From NCBI RefSeq assembly GCF_001984155.1, contig NZ_MTQO01000017.1, positions 1 through 34,545 of the forward strand: a stretch of 34,545 nt of DNA, given 5' to 3'. Both the position numbers and the translations under genes were made by a program. The notes under the pieces are model-generated. The model saw only the letters and a program-made list of their open reading frames with translations. It ran no database searches and was not told where the DNA came from. The stretch's first letter is position 1. Every line of letters starts with the position of its first letter. Source of the stretch: Actinosynnema sp. ALI-1.44. Its GTDB lineage: Bacteria; Actinomycetota; Actinomycetes; Mycobacteriales; Pseudonocardiaceae. Shown piece after piece: positions 8,312-16,661 of this stretch.

Positions 8312-10192
8312 CTACTGGTTGTGGGCGTCGGGTGTCCGGACAGCGAGGAAGGCGATGTCGTCCTCCGGGTGCGGGCCGCCGACCTGATCGGCGATGCTGT
8401 CCAGCAATTGCGGCAGTGAGTACTCAGGATGGTCGGTTATCCACTCCGCAGTGCGGGCGATCCCCGCGTCGATGTCGTGACCGCGTTGGTCCACCAGGCC
8501 ATCGGTGTACAGCAGCAACGTCGATCCGGGCGGTAGGAGTGTCCGATGTGTGGTGCGGCGCTGGGGTACGAGGCTCGGATGGAGCAGGATCTCGTGTGCG
8601 GCGTCCAGGCGGTCGACGGTGCCGTCGGGGGAGCGCAGCAATGGCGGCGGATGCCCCGCATTGCTCCACACGAGTTCCCAGTGCCCGGACCGCATTGGGC
8701 GGAGGTGACCGTGTACAAGTGTGCCGGATGCGCCGATGCGCAGTGCCCGATTGGCATGTTCGAGAGCGCGGACCGCCGTTGCCGGATCGGCACCCAGGTG
8801 GTCGAGATCGGCTTGCCGCAGCATGCTCCGCACCTGGCCCATCAAGGTGGCGGCCTCGATGTCGTGACCGGTGATGTCTCCGATCGTGACAGCGACACCG
8901 CCCAGTGTCGACGAATTCGGTCCGCTCTTCACCGCGGGAAGCGAATAGGCGTCGTACCAGTCGCCACCCACCAGTTCCCCGGCTGCGGCTGGTCGGTACA
9001 GCGCCGCGATGTCCAAGCCGTCGACCTCGGGTAGTTCGGTGAGCATGGCTTGCTGGAACTGATGCGCCACGGCGATTTGGCGATCGACGAAGAGGGCGCG
9101 TTCGACGGCGCGGGCGGTGTACCCGGCCAGGGCTGTGACGACCGCGCGCTCGACCACGTCCAGTTCGTGGTTGGTGTCCCAGCCGATCACCAGCGTACCC
9201 AGCGGGATTCGGGTGCCGGGCAGAGGAACGCAGATCGCGGAACACAAGCCCAATCTGGTCCACGCTGCCACTGCTTGGTCGCTGTAGCCGCCGGCGACCA
9301 GTTCGTCCGTGTTCTGGATGACGATGGTGGTGTTGTCGCGAGCGGCGCGGGCGGTGGGCCAGGCGTCGTCAAGGTGGTAGGTCTCGTAGTGTCTCTCCAC
9401 CGCCCCTGCGGGGTCGTCGTCGACGTCGGTCAGGCGTCGCAGCCGCCCGTCCTCGACAAGGACGAGACCGACGTAGCTGGGCTTGAGGTCACTGGTGACC
9501 AGCTCACGGACCTGTCGGCGCACCTCGGCCAGACTGGTGGTGTCGGTCAAGTCCTCCGCGGCCCGCAGCAGCAACTGCGAGCGGCCGAGCGCGATTCGGG
9601 TCCGTTCGGCGTGTGCGTCGGCGCGCTGACTGGCGTCTTGGGCCACAGCGTGCGCGTGGGCCATGCGCCGCGACAGGATCCGTAGCCGCAGTTCGGCGCT
9701 GCACGCGGCGGCCAGGTCGGCCAGATCGTCCAGTTGGGCTTCGGTCCATGCCCGCGGTGCGGTGTCGACAGCGCACAGCGACCCTAGGATGTGCCCTTCC
9801 TCATCGGTCAGCGGCATCGCCGCGTACGCGGCGACTTCCAAGTCGACGACGGCTGGATGCGTACACCAGCGCTGGTGCGCCGCGGTGTCGTTCAGCACCA
9901 GGGGCTCGCCGGAGAATGTCACCTGGTGGCACAGGGAGTGCGTCAGGGGCGTCGTGCGGGTGCGGGCCCACGGGTCGCCCAAGCCGACCAGCCCTGGAAG
10001 GATCTGACGGTCCGACGTCACCAGCGCCACCAGCGCCACCGGTGCGTCCAGCACGCGGGCCACCAGACGCGCGAACCGGTCCATCCCGGGATCTGGTCGC
10101 GCGGACAGCCCGGTGTCCCGCAAGGCCGTGTCCCGGCCGCCGTCTGCTGGTTCGAACCGCGTGTCAATCGAAATCGCGTGGTCATCGCTCAC
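8312..10192 (-). CDS. GAF-GAF-SpoIIE (PP2C) phosphatase
   Basis: 626 aa from GTG 10192. GAF domain 1 (about 30-175), a helical linker, GAF domain 2 (about 205-370) and a PPM/SpoIIE Ser phosphatase domain (about 390-620). Phosphatase motifs: GGDWYDA (409-415), GDITGHD (438-444), SNAGHPPPLL, YTDGLVDQRG and PEDDIAFLAVR, so the Mn/Mg-binding Asp residues are present. No transmembrane segment: a soluble sensor. Such enzymes dephosphorylate STAS anti-anti-sigma proteins and so release sigma factors. The STAS gene at 11047 and the kinase-type gene at 10455 lie close by, but the STAS protein lacks the usual Ser (see there). Start has a weak ribosome binding site. Confidence 0.93.
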   Translation of the reverse strand: MSDDHAISIDTRFEPADGGRDTALRDTGLSARPDPGMDRFARLVARVLDAPVALVALVTSDRQILPGLVGLGDPWARTRTTPLTHSLCHQVTFSGEPLVLNDTAAHQRWCTHPAVVDLEVAAYAAMPLTDEEGHILGSLCAVDTAPRAWTEAQLDDLADLAAACSAELRLRILSRRMAHAHAVAQDASQRADAHAERTRIALGRSQLLLRAAEDLTDTTSLAEVRRQVRELVTSDLKPSYVGLVLVEDGRLRRLTDVDDDPAGAVERHYETYHLDDAWPTARAARDNTTIVIQNTDELVAGGYSDQAVAAWTRLGLCSAICVPLPGTRIPLGTLVIGWDTNHELDVVERAVVTALAGYTARAVERALFVDRQIAVAHQFQQAMLTELPEVDGLDIAALYRPAAAGELVGGDWYDAYSLPAVKSGPNSSTLGGVAVTIGDITGHDIEAATLMGQVRSMLRQADLDHLGADPATAVRALEHANRALRIGASGTLVHGHLRPMRSGHWELVWSNAGHPPPLLRSPDGTVDRLDAAHEILLHPSLVPQRRTTHRTLLPPGSTLLLYTDGLVDQRGHDIDAGIARTAEWITDHPEYSLPQLLDSIADQVGGPHPEDDIAFLAVRTPDAHNQ

Positions 10193-10454
10193 TCTGGCAC
10201 CACCCGACGGTCAGGATCTCGACCGCAGCCTATCCGACCTCCGCGCCCTGGCTACCGGCCGTCGAACGATGCGTCCGCTCCGGAAACCGGTTGGGCGGGA
10301 TGTCGGCCACCGCACTCCGGCGCGGGCGGCGTGATGCGTGCCGACCAGGAGGGTGCGCGTGGTTAACGTGACGGGCGCGGGGCATCCCACAAAGACGACA
10401 CCTGGCGTTGCCGGTGTCATCCTCAGGAAATGGTGTAGGAGCGTGATCGCAGTC

Positions 10455-10862
10455 ATGCCTGAGCGCTTCGATGAACACGAGAGCGCTGTCTGGAACTGTC
10501 CCCTCGATGCCCACCCGGCGTTGACCGATGTTCGGTCATGGGTTCGGCAACGACTCGACACTGTGGTCACCGCGAACAGTCTGGAGGACATCCTGCTGGT
10601 GGTGATCGAGCTCGTCACCAACGCCGACTTGCATACGGCGAGCCCGGAGATGCTGGTCATCAGCTGTGGGTATGACGCGGTACGGGTTGAGGTGACCGAT
10701 GGGGATCCCGAACCGCCGGTGCTCCTGCCGCCTTCCGCGACGCGGTCTGGTGGGCGCGGGATCGCTCTTGTCGACGCCGTGTCGGCGCGGTGGGGAATAC
10801 GGCAGTGCGGACGGGGCAAAACGGTGTGGTCCGTGGTCCACTTCGCCGGTCCGGCGCACTGA
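10455..10862 (+). CDS. HATPase_c anti-sigma factor (RsbW-like)
   Basis: 135 aa from ATG 10455; the frame is open from GTG 10338, but conserved content starts after 10455. GHKL ATPase fold: N-box IELVTNADLH (E52, N56), G1-region VEVTDGDPEPP, and G2-like SGGRGIALVDAVSARWG, ending in KTVWSVVHF. These small Ser kinases bind and inhibit a sigma factor and phosphorylate a STAS partner. It is divergent from the SpoIIE phosphatase gene and points toward the STAS gene. Its 3' 45 bases or so recur, inverted, at 11662-11719. Confidence 0.88.
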   Translation: MPERFDEHESAVWNCPLDAHPALTDVRSWVRQRLDTVVTANSLEDILLVVIELVTNADLHTASPEMLVISCGYDAVRVEVTDGDPEPPVLLPPSATRSGGRGIALVDAVSARWGIRQCGRGKTVWSVVHFAGPAH

Positions 10863-10872
10863 TTCGCATTCC
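10815..10872 (+). repeat. left copy of a 58-bp imperfect inverted repeat
   Basis: Matches the reverse complement of 11662-11719 at 50 of 58 positions by my count. It covers the 3' end of the anti-sigma gene and about 10 bases past its stop. Confidence 0.8.
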
Positions 10873-11046
10873 GATAAGGAGACTCGTCGGCGTTCACTTC
10901 GACTGGTCCGGGAGCCGGTGTCGAGGTCGACGTGTGTGGGGGGCGAACCGTCGGCCAGTTGCTCCAGCACCGGCAAGAAAACCGAGCACTGGCAGAAAGA
11001 AGTCATCCGGCAACCCGGGACCCAGCCGAACAGGCTGAGACTCGAG

Positions 11047-11520
11047 CTAATCCGGTACCGGTCGAAGTAGGCGTCGGCGACTGCCCGCACCGGAGGGTGG
11101 CGTCGCCGCTGCGAGGTCTTGCCAGGGGACGTTTGCCAGAACGTCGCGGGCGGCGTTGACAGCGTGGCGCAGCGTGCCGCGGACGTCGAAGATCCGTGCG
11201 AGATCGGTGATCACGAGCAGTCGCACAATGCGCGGGGACGCGACCAGGGACAGCGCCGTCCCGGACAACTCGGTTCGTCGGTAGATGTCCAGGAGCAGCG
11301 TGAGTCCGGCCGCACCGAAGAATGTCACCCCGGTGAGGTCCACGAGCAGCACCGTCGGATCCGATCGGCACACGCGGCGGACATCCAGATCTATCGTGGG
11401 GGTGGACTCGGTGGTGACCTCACCGAGAACCCGCAGGACGATGATGTCCTCATCGTATGCCTCGCTGGTGACTGCCACAGTCTGGTGTCCCTGACGGGAT
11501 CGGGCCTGGTGGTGGTTCAT
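11047..11520 (-). CDS. STAS-domain anti-anti-sigma-like protein
   Basis: 157 aa from ATG 11520 (GGGAG upstream). STAS fold at about residues 13-125: VAVTSEAYDEDIIVLRVLGE, then LLVDLTGVTFFGAAGLTLLL, and a C-terminal helix. In SpoIIAA/RsbV relatives the Ser that is phosphorylated sits in D-S-S-G-L; here the corresponding residues are G69-A70-A71-G72-L73, so the phospho-acceptor is Ala. Such a protein could not be switched off by phosphorylation, or could work in a non-kinase STAS role. The tail after residue 130 is Arg/Pro-rich. It lies between the anti-sigma gene and a relic of a second anti-sigma gene. Confidence 0.88.
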   Translation of the reverse strand: MNHHQARSRQGHQTVAVTSEAYDEDIIVLRVLGEVTTESTPTIDLDVRRVCRSDPTVLLVDLTGVTFFGAAGLTLLLDIYRRTELSGTALSLVASPRIVRLLVITDLARIFDVRGTLRHAVNAARDVLANVPWQDLAAATPPSGAGSRRRLLRPVPD

Positions 11521-11661
11521 GTGGTGCTCCCGCGACGGAAGACCACGAGTACCTGAGCGAGAGCGCGGGGACTGGGCGTTCAGGATCAGCTCCCGTAGTG
11601 AAGGGCTGATGACGGATTCGACTGTAGGCCCGCTCGGGTCGATGGGCAACCAACATGAGAG

Positions 11662-11719
11662 TGAATGTGAATCAGTACGCCGAGCTGGCGAAGCGGACCA
11701 CGGACCACACCGCTTTGCC
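11662..11719 (-). repeat. right copy of a 58-bp imperfect inverted repeat
   Basis: Inverted partner of 10815-10872; see that entry. Coding sense on the minus strand. Confidence 0.8.
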
Positions 11720-11731
11720 GAGTGCCCGCAT
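11672..11731 (-). pseudogene. 3' remnant of a second HATPase anti-sigma gene
   Basis: Minus-strand codons ending at TGA 11672 read GKAVWSVVRFASSAY, matching GKTVWSVVHFAGPAH at the end of the protein encoded at 10455-10862. Nothing upstream (towards 11766) continues the HATPase fold, so this is a small leftover of a paralogue. It sits 3' of the ECF gene on the same strand, where an anti-sigma partner might once have been encoded. Confidence 0.6.
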
Positions 11732-11766
11732 GGCGACACGTCTCGTTGAGTGTGGTTCTCAACTGT

Positions 11767-12324
11767 TTACGCGCGGTCGCGCAGTCGGATCAGCGCGTCG
11801 CGGAGGAGGGATTTCGCACGGTCTGCCGCGACGTGGTGGAATTCGCCGATCTCGGTGTAGGTCATTCCGCCGTAGTAGGCTAGTTCGAGCGATTCGCGTT
11901 GCATCGGAGGAAGGGCGCCGAGTCCGCTGTGGGCGACGGTCGAGTCAGGTTTACTGTTCGTGACCTGTCGCCAGCTGCCGCGGGCCGAACGGGCCTCGCC
12001 GGTCGACCGAAGGCGGACCACAGCATGGCGGTGGGCGATCGCCATCACCCATTCGAACCCGCCACCGTGATGATCGGGCGAGTACTGGCCGGCGGTCCGC
12101 CACACGTCCACGAAGACGACCTCGGTGACTTCCTCGGCCCGGGTGGCATCCCGCAGGATCTCGCGTGCGATACCGAAGACTGTTCCCACTAAACGCTGGT
12201 AGAGCTCGGCGAACGCATGTTCGTCGCCAGCGCCCACGGCAACGAGCAGATCGCTGGAGATCTTCGACTCCGTCGGGAGTAGCTGGGCGGAGACGAAGTG
12301 TGGACGGGACGACGAGTCAGGCAT
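11767..12324 (-). CDS. ECF sigma factor (SigK-like)
   Basis: 185 aa from ATG 12324, preceded by GGGAGGGG at eight bases; a GTG or ATG further upstream is less likely. Sigma region 2 about 37-105 (FAELYQRLVGTVFGIAREIL, RAEEVTEVVFVDVWR, WVMAIAHRHAVVRLR) and region 4 about 133-183 (LGALPPMQRESLELAYYGGM, TYTEIGEFHHVAADRAKSLL). No anti-sigma gene follows directly; only a 60-base HATPase relic remains. The leader carries the C-rich box at 12420-12435, shared with a relic of a second ECF gene at 29106. Confidence 0.92.
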   Translation of the reverse strand: MPDSSSRPHFVSAQLLPTESKISSDLLVAVGAGDEHAFAELYQRLVGTVFGIAREILRDATRAEEVTEVVFVDVWRTAGQYSPDHHGGGFEWVMAIAHRHAVVRLRSTGEARSARGSWRQVTNSKPDSTVAHSGLGALPPMQRESLELAYYGGMTYTEIGEFHHVAADRAKSLLRDALIRLRDRA

Positions 12325-12419
12325 GGCCGTGTCCCCTCCCATCTGGGGGTGGCGTGTCACCGAACAACGGTTTCTGGCCCATCACTTGGCTCCGGGCATC
12401 GACCGTCGGACACGAACCA

Positions 12420-12435
12420 CCGGGGGCTGGGGCGA
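12420..12435 (-). promoter_or_regulatory. C-rich leader box upstream of the ECF gene
   Basis: TCGCCCCAGCCCCCGG in the sense of the ECF gene, about 96 bases before its start. Identical 16-mers occur at 25238-25253 and 29048-29063, with variants at 14629, 18106, 19949 and 20835. Against the 29048 copy the similarity extends to about 32 bases (12414-12445, four differences). Function unknown. Confidence 0.7.
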
Positions 12436-12788
12436 CAACACGAGCTTGACAACATCGCGCGGACAGCATCCCGTTCCCAGTTGCGGCAGCAGCTCCGTCG
12501 TGCACGTACAACCGTCCGCACATGCTTTGTGTAGAAGCAGCGTCATGAAATCCACGCCGGATGCGGGGGCGCGGACGAGACGTATCGACGACTGCGCGAC
12601 AACCGACCACACAGGACGGAGCGGTTCGTGGTCCGAGTGGCTCATGTTCCTTGTGCATCCATTCTCTGTTGGTTGACTGGCGTTGCGCGAGTGGAGAAGG
12701 AATGCCGGGCTCATGTCTTGAGCCACGGGACACCGCGCTGGTGCTGGATGCGTTTCTCTGGTCTCGGGGGGCTGACCCAGCAGATGGT
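12436..12788. other. intergenic, no gene seen
   Basis: Between the ECF leader box and the stop of the next GAF-ANTAR gene. Probably holds the ECF promoter. The long plus-strand frame across it runs antisense through 12789-13337. Confidence 0.4.
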
Positions 12789-13550
12789 TCAGTGCAGCGC
12801 CTGTCCGTGTGGGGACACCTGTTTGTGCGCCACGATGGCGTCGATGTCAGCCTCGCCTTCGGCGACCATGCGAGCGACGTCGGACAGGCGCAAGTTGTTC
12901 GATCGGCTGTAGCCGCGCAGCGCGACGAACGCGGTTTGCATGTCGACGTCAGCGTGGGCGGACAACACACCCTTGGCCTGCTCGATGACGATTCGCGAGT
13001 TCAGTGCGGTCTGCAACTGCCTGGTCAGGATCGCGTTGTCGTCGATCGCGCGGTGCTGCAACACGCCGATCGTCGCGACGTCGGCCAACGCTTGGCCCAG
13101 GTTCACGCTGATCTCGTCCACACCGTTGGACTCGGTGTCAAGCAGGTTCAACGCGCCGATCACGGTCTGGCGCAGCCGCATCGGCACCGCGTGCGTGGCG
13201 CTGAACCCCGCCTCGCGAGCGGCCAGGACGAACCGGGGCCACCGGTCGCCATCGTCCGCGAGGTTCGCACTGGACACGGGCAGCCCGGTTCGCACACAGT
13301 CCAGACATGGGCCGTCATCTGCCTGGACGGCGAATAACTCGACCAGCCTGGCCCGCTCGGAGGACGCGGCGGCCATACGCAACCCGCCCTGCTGGTCCGA
13401 GAGCACTACTCCGGCCGCGGCGACATCCAGCAGTTCCACGCAACGCTCGACGAGCATGTTCAGGAACTCGATGATGTCGAACTCGTCGATCAAGGTGTCC
13501 GCCAGTTCGACGAACACCCGCGCCAGTCGCTGTTCATGACGGTGGTTCAC
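12789..13550 (-). CDS. GAF-ANTAR response regulator, type A
   Basis: 253 aa from GTG 13550. GAF domain with Cys pair C82/C85 in GPCLDCVRTGLPV and HAVPMRLRQTVIGALNLL; ANTAR domain with EQAKGVLSAHADVDMQTAF and RGYSRSNNLRLSDVARMVA. Follows the type-B gene at 13579 by 28 bases on the same strand: the third B-then-A pair of the window. The ribosome binding site is modest (GCAGG). Confidence 0.92.
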   Translation of the reverse strand: MNHRHEQRLARVFVELADTLIDEFDIIEFLNMLVERCVELLDVAAAGVVLSDQQGGLRMAAASSERARLVELFAVQADDGPCLDCVRTGLPVSSANLADDGDRWPRFVLAAREAGFSATHAVPMRLRQTVIGALNLLDTESNGVDEISVNLGQALADVATIGVLQHRAIDDNAILTRQLQTALNSRIVIEQAKGVLSAHADVDMQTAFVALRGYSRSNNLRLSDVARMVAEGEADIDAIVAHKQVSPHGQALH

Positions 13551-13578
13551 CGGTGCCTGCTTTCCTTGACTGTCCGAA

Positions 13579-14283
13579 TCATTCCTGTGTACCCAGCAAG
13601 AGCTGGCGGCTCACGATCCGCCGGGCCACCGCGGCCAACGGTATGTCGTTCGCGTAGGCGTGGGCGCGGATCCGCAGCAACGCTTCCTGCATGCTGACGC
13701 CCAACTGGTCGCGGACCATCCCGGACGCCTGGTGGACCTCGGCGTGGATGTCGGAGATCCACCCGAGGTCGTCCGGAGGGTGCCCGGCGATCTCGTCCAG
13801 CACCGCCTCGAAGGCCAGCTCGGCCAGCACCAGTCCGTCGACCGCCTGCGGCTGGCTCAGCGAACCTGTGGTGGCCCGGTGGCAGTCAAGTGTTCCCAGC
13901 CCGATCACTCCCAGCTGCAGGGGGAACGCGAACACCGCTGCCGCACCCAGGGCCAGCGCACCTGAGGCGAATGCGGGCCACCGCGCCGTGGCCAGCGCCA
14001 GATCGGGCACCATGACCGGCACGCCGCCGGTGACCGCGGACAATCCTGGCCCCTCGCCTACCGTGAGCTGCAGTTCCTCCAGCCCGGCGGCGACCGCGTC
14101 GGTGGCGTGTGCCAGGCGCTGCTGCGCGTCGGGAGCCCCCGGCCGGTCCATCAACGTGATCCCGGCACCGCTGACCACGAGCTCCGACACCGCCAGCATG
14201 CAGATCCTTGTCAACGCCACAGCCTGGCCGTTGTCGTTTGCTGCCAGCAGCGCACGCATTCGCTCGCGGCGATTCTCGGTCAC
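13579..14283 (-). CDS. GAF-ANTAR response regulator, type B, Cys-less
   Basis: 234 aa from GTG 14283, placed to match the other type-B proteins; the frame runs further to 14358. GAF domain with GLEELQLTVGEGPGLSAV and FAFPLQLG, ANTAR with HQASGMVRDQLGV and EALLRIRAHAYANDIPLAAVA. Unlike its two paralogues it has Gly where they have Cys in GEGPC, so any role of that Cys is lost here. Probable first gene of an operon with 12789-13550. Confidence 0.9.
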   Translation of the reverse strand: MTENRRERMRALLAANDNGQAVALTRICMLAVSELVVSGAGITLMDRPGAPDAQQRLAHATDAVAAGLEELQLTVGEGPGLSAVTGGVPVMVPDLALATARWPAFASGALALGAAAVFAFPLQLGVIGLGTLDCHRATTGSLSQPQAVDGLVLAELAFEAVLDEIAGHPPDDLGWISDIHAEVHQASGMVRDQLGVSMQEALLRIRAHAYANDIPLAAVARRIVSRQLLLGTQE

Positions 14284-14461
14284 AGCGTCACCGGCTTGAG
14301 TTCGCAGGCGCTGCTGACCCGACTGCCGTCGTGGAACCAGCGGTTCTCGGCGTCGCACCGATGGTTCGGCACCGGGCGCCGGGCATGCGGTCGCCGTTTC
14401 CCCGAGTCGGCGGGCGAGGCGCTCTTCCCCCGGACCAACGGTCGCCTCGCGCGATATCGAG

Positions 14462-14590
14462 GTGGGGGACGCACCTGGCGGTGGTGGCCGCGATCAGCTT
14501 GACCACCACCATCTGCATCGAGGTCTTCTCACCAGGCAGGATGTCCATCGCGAAGCGAGGATGGGGGGAATTTCGAACGACGGTAGTCAC
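14462..14590 (-). pseudogene. N-terminal relic of a fatty-acid desaturase gene
   Basis: From GTG 14590 (GGAGG eight bases before) the minus strand reads through LPGEKTSMQMVVVKLIAATT, which parallels MLAGEKSRTEMFLVKLFAIV near the N-terminus of the intact desaturase at 24224-25198. Homology stops after about 35-40 residues; no His boxes follow. The leader box at 14629-14644 lies 39 bases before the start, the same distance as in the intact gene (40 bases). Confidence 0.68.
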
Positions 14591-14628
14591 AGAAATCGCC
14601 TCCGAGCGTCGGCCATGGAACTCAACCG

Positions 14629-14644
14629 CCGAAGTCTGGGGCGA
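14629..14644 (-). promoter_or_regulatory. C-rich leader box, variant, upstream of the desaturase relic
   Basis: TCGCCCCAGACTTCGG, matching the box upstream of the intact desaturase in 12 of 16 positions by my count, at the same distance from the start codon. Confidence 0.6.
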
Positions 14645-15164
14645 TCAATGCTGATCGGCGCGCCACTGCGTCACCGGATCGCGTGCCTCTCATGGTAACC
14701 CGGTACCCGCTCTCGTTCATGATCGAACGGCGACAGGTGTAGCGGAGGCATCCAGCGCAGTCGGTCACGACACCATCATGCCCCTGCGGTGCCCGCGTTG
14801 CCGTCTCCTCCACCCACCAGCGGTCCGCCATTCGCGCGGCTGAGGGTGCGTTATCGGTCCGCCGGATCTACTGTTGGTTCCCCGAAGATGCCGATGCTGC
14901 TCCGTTCCCTGGTGGCGTCCATGCAAGACGATCAGGAGCTGCACGTGTCGATGACCCATGAGCTGACCGCTACCACCCTCACCGACTTGTCGGTCCTAGT
15001 CTCACATCCCACTTGGCGCGGATTCGCGTTGCACAGCCTCGTGATCGCCGCCGTGTACAGGTGCGGTGTGCGGTCTCTTCGGCTGCCGCGAGGATTGAGG
15101 GAGACATCGTGTCCACGATGGACCCACGACGCAGCCGGGCTGATCTATGCGGGGCCACACCGGC
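14645..15164. other. decayed region, no intact gene
   Basis: Lies between the desaturase relic and the DUF5994 relic. A plus-strand frame is open from 14789 into the relic, but its first 120 codons show no family resemblance and no good ribosome binding site. Confidence 0.4.
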
Positions 15165-15295
15165 GTCATGACACAGCGGCTCCTGGCAACGTTGACGGAG
15201 CGTGGTGGCCTTGGTCAACCGACCCAGCGATGGAGTTTCCGGCACTGGTCATGGCGTTGAGCTCGTGGGTTGGACCGGCACGTCACGTGGCCTAG
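15165..15295 (+). pseudogene. DUF5994 gene relic
   Basis: Plus-strand frame with TAAPGNVDGAWWPWSTDPA and MEFPALVMALSSWVGPARHV, then a stop. It matches NAAPGHVDGGWWPRSTDSAT and EFPALVATLTSTWGPISRVG of the DUF5994 protein at 23652-24227. Only about 40 residues of a family usually 150-190 aa long remain. It lies on the opposite strand from the desaturase relic, unlike the intact pair, so a rearrangement took place. Confidence 0.68.
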
Positions 15296-15507
15296 CGCCT
15301 CGAAGACAGCACAGCCGCGGAAACCCTTTTTCGCCGATGGTATTTCGCACGGAAGAACGACCTAACACGGGGATTCACTCATGACACCGCCAGTTGTGAC
15401 GACCACACCGGACATCGAGACCCGCGTGAAGCTGAGACGCCGTCACCGCATCTTTCTGAGCTGCGGTCAGATCAAGACCCCAACCCGCCGAACTGAGTGC
15501 CATGAAG

Positions 15508-15537
15508 CCGGGCCACCTCACGAACGAGGCGGCCCGG
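15508..15537 (-). terminator. hairpin downstream of a beta-helix gene
   Basis: Stem CCGGGCC..CTC / GAG..GGCCCGG with two unpaired bases on each side and a six-base loop, starting about 29 bases after the stop codon at 15566. No clear U-run; it may end transcripts from both sides. Confidence 0.65.
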
Positions 15538-15565
15538 TTTGACTGTTGTGGTCGAACGGCTTCTG

Positions 15566-16396
15566 TTATCCGATGCAACCGGGAACGGGGGAAGGGCTGC
15601 TGACGCAGTTGGTCGGCGTGTTCGCTGTCACCGTGGAGGTGTTGAGCGACGCCGATCCGGCGACGTAGTAGATCCCACCGGGGTTCACGGTCGCGGTGTT
15701 GGTGTTGACCACGCTGCTGGTGAGGGTGAGCGTGCCGTTGACGCTGGCGATACCGGCGCTCTGATTCGCGGTGTTGTTCTTGACGGTGCTGCTGGTGAAC
15801 GTCGTCGCAGCCGGGGTGCCCGTGCTGTAGAGGGCGCCGCCGCGGCCGCCTGCGGTATTGCCGGACAGTTGACTGCCGGTCAATGTGACCGCACCGAAGT
15901 TCAGGATGCCGCCGCCGTCGTTGTGGCCGGTCGTGACGGCCTGGCCGCCGCTGAAGGTGATCGCCTTGAGCGTGGTTCCGCCGGTGGGACCAACCTGGGC
16001 GATGCGGAACGCGGGCGCCGCAGCGGAGCGGGCGATGGTGTTGGCGTTGCCGTCAAGGGTGATGGGGGTGGTGATGATCGGGAGCCCTGCAGGGCCGTTC
16101 ACCCCGTCGTCGCCATGGCTGGCTGTGAGGGTGTACGTGCAGCCCGGGGTCAGGGTCACTGTCCCACCACCGGCCGCGTTGGCCGAGGTCACCGCAGTGA
16201 CCAGTGCTGATTCGGTGCACGGGACGGACGCGTTCTGGGCATGGGCCGCCGCGGGGAGAAGGAGAGCCGTACCGGTGGTCAGAATGGCGACCCCGGTAAG
16301 GGCAGAATTGTGCGATTGTGTCGCATGATGACTTTCATGGAGCTGAGACCGATGGTGGTTGAGTGAAAAACTCAAACGTCCCACAGGAGCGGTCAC
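15566..16396 (-). CDS. secreted right-handed beta-helix protein
   Basis: Up to 276 aa. Hydrophobic signal segment (GVAILTTGTALLLPAAAHA) with cleavage after AHA; the mature part is Gly/Asn/Thr-rich with repeating short strands (NFGAVTLTGSQLSGNTAGGR, SSTVKNNTANQS, LTLTSSVVNTNTATVNPGG) typical of parallel beta-helix proteins. Cys pairs sit near the mature N-terminus (VPCTES, PGCTY) and at the end (NCVSSPSPVPGCIG). The GTG at 16396 gives an unusually long N-terminus; an ATG near 16339 in another frame (MKVIMRHNR) suggests a possible frameshift in the signal region. Related to 18898-19767, including the terminal NCV...VPxCxG motif. Function unknown. Confidence 0.8.
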   Translation of the reverse strand: MTAPVGRLSFSLNHHRSQLHESHHATQSHNSALTGVAILTTGTALLLPAAAHAQNASVPCTESALVTAVTSANAAGGGTVTLTPGCTYTLTASHGDDGVNGPAGLPIITTPITLDGNANTIARSAAAPAFRIAQVGPTGGTTLKAITFSGGQAVTTGHNDGGGILNFGAVTLTGSQLSGNTAGGRGGALYSTGTPAATTFTSSTVKNNTANQSAGIASVNGTLTLTSSVVNTNTATVNPGGIYYVAGSASLNTSTVTANTPTNCVSSPSPVPGCIG

Positions 16397-16661
16397 CGGC
16401 GGTCATGAACAACCACTCCAGAGGCTACACCAGAATGTCTGAAATAGCTAGACCCACGGCTTTTTGCCCGCGATTGTCGCATAGAATTTGCGAATGTGCG
16501 CGATATGTGACCTAGTCGGCTGCTTTGTTTTTCCAGCTTCTGCGGCCGCTCGGTGAACGCTTGCTCCCGTCGACGTACAGATCGTGTCTCACGGGTGCGT
16601 GGAGGTGCCTCCTGCGGCGGTGAACTGGTGAACAGTCCACCGCCGCACCGGCACACCGCGG

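Noticed and set aside
12400-12445. C-rich box as an ANTAR hexaloop or a standard ECF promoter
   Set aside because: No pair of six-base loops with the expected A1 and G4 could be drawn, and no typical AAC / CGT boxes at fixed spacing are shared by the copies.
12561-13337. 258-codon plus-strand frame
   Set aside because: Mostly antisense of the GAF-ANTAR gene at 12789-13550.
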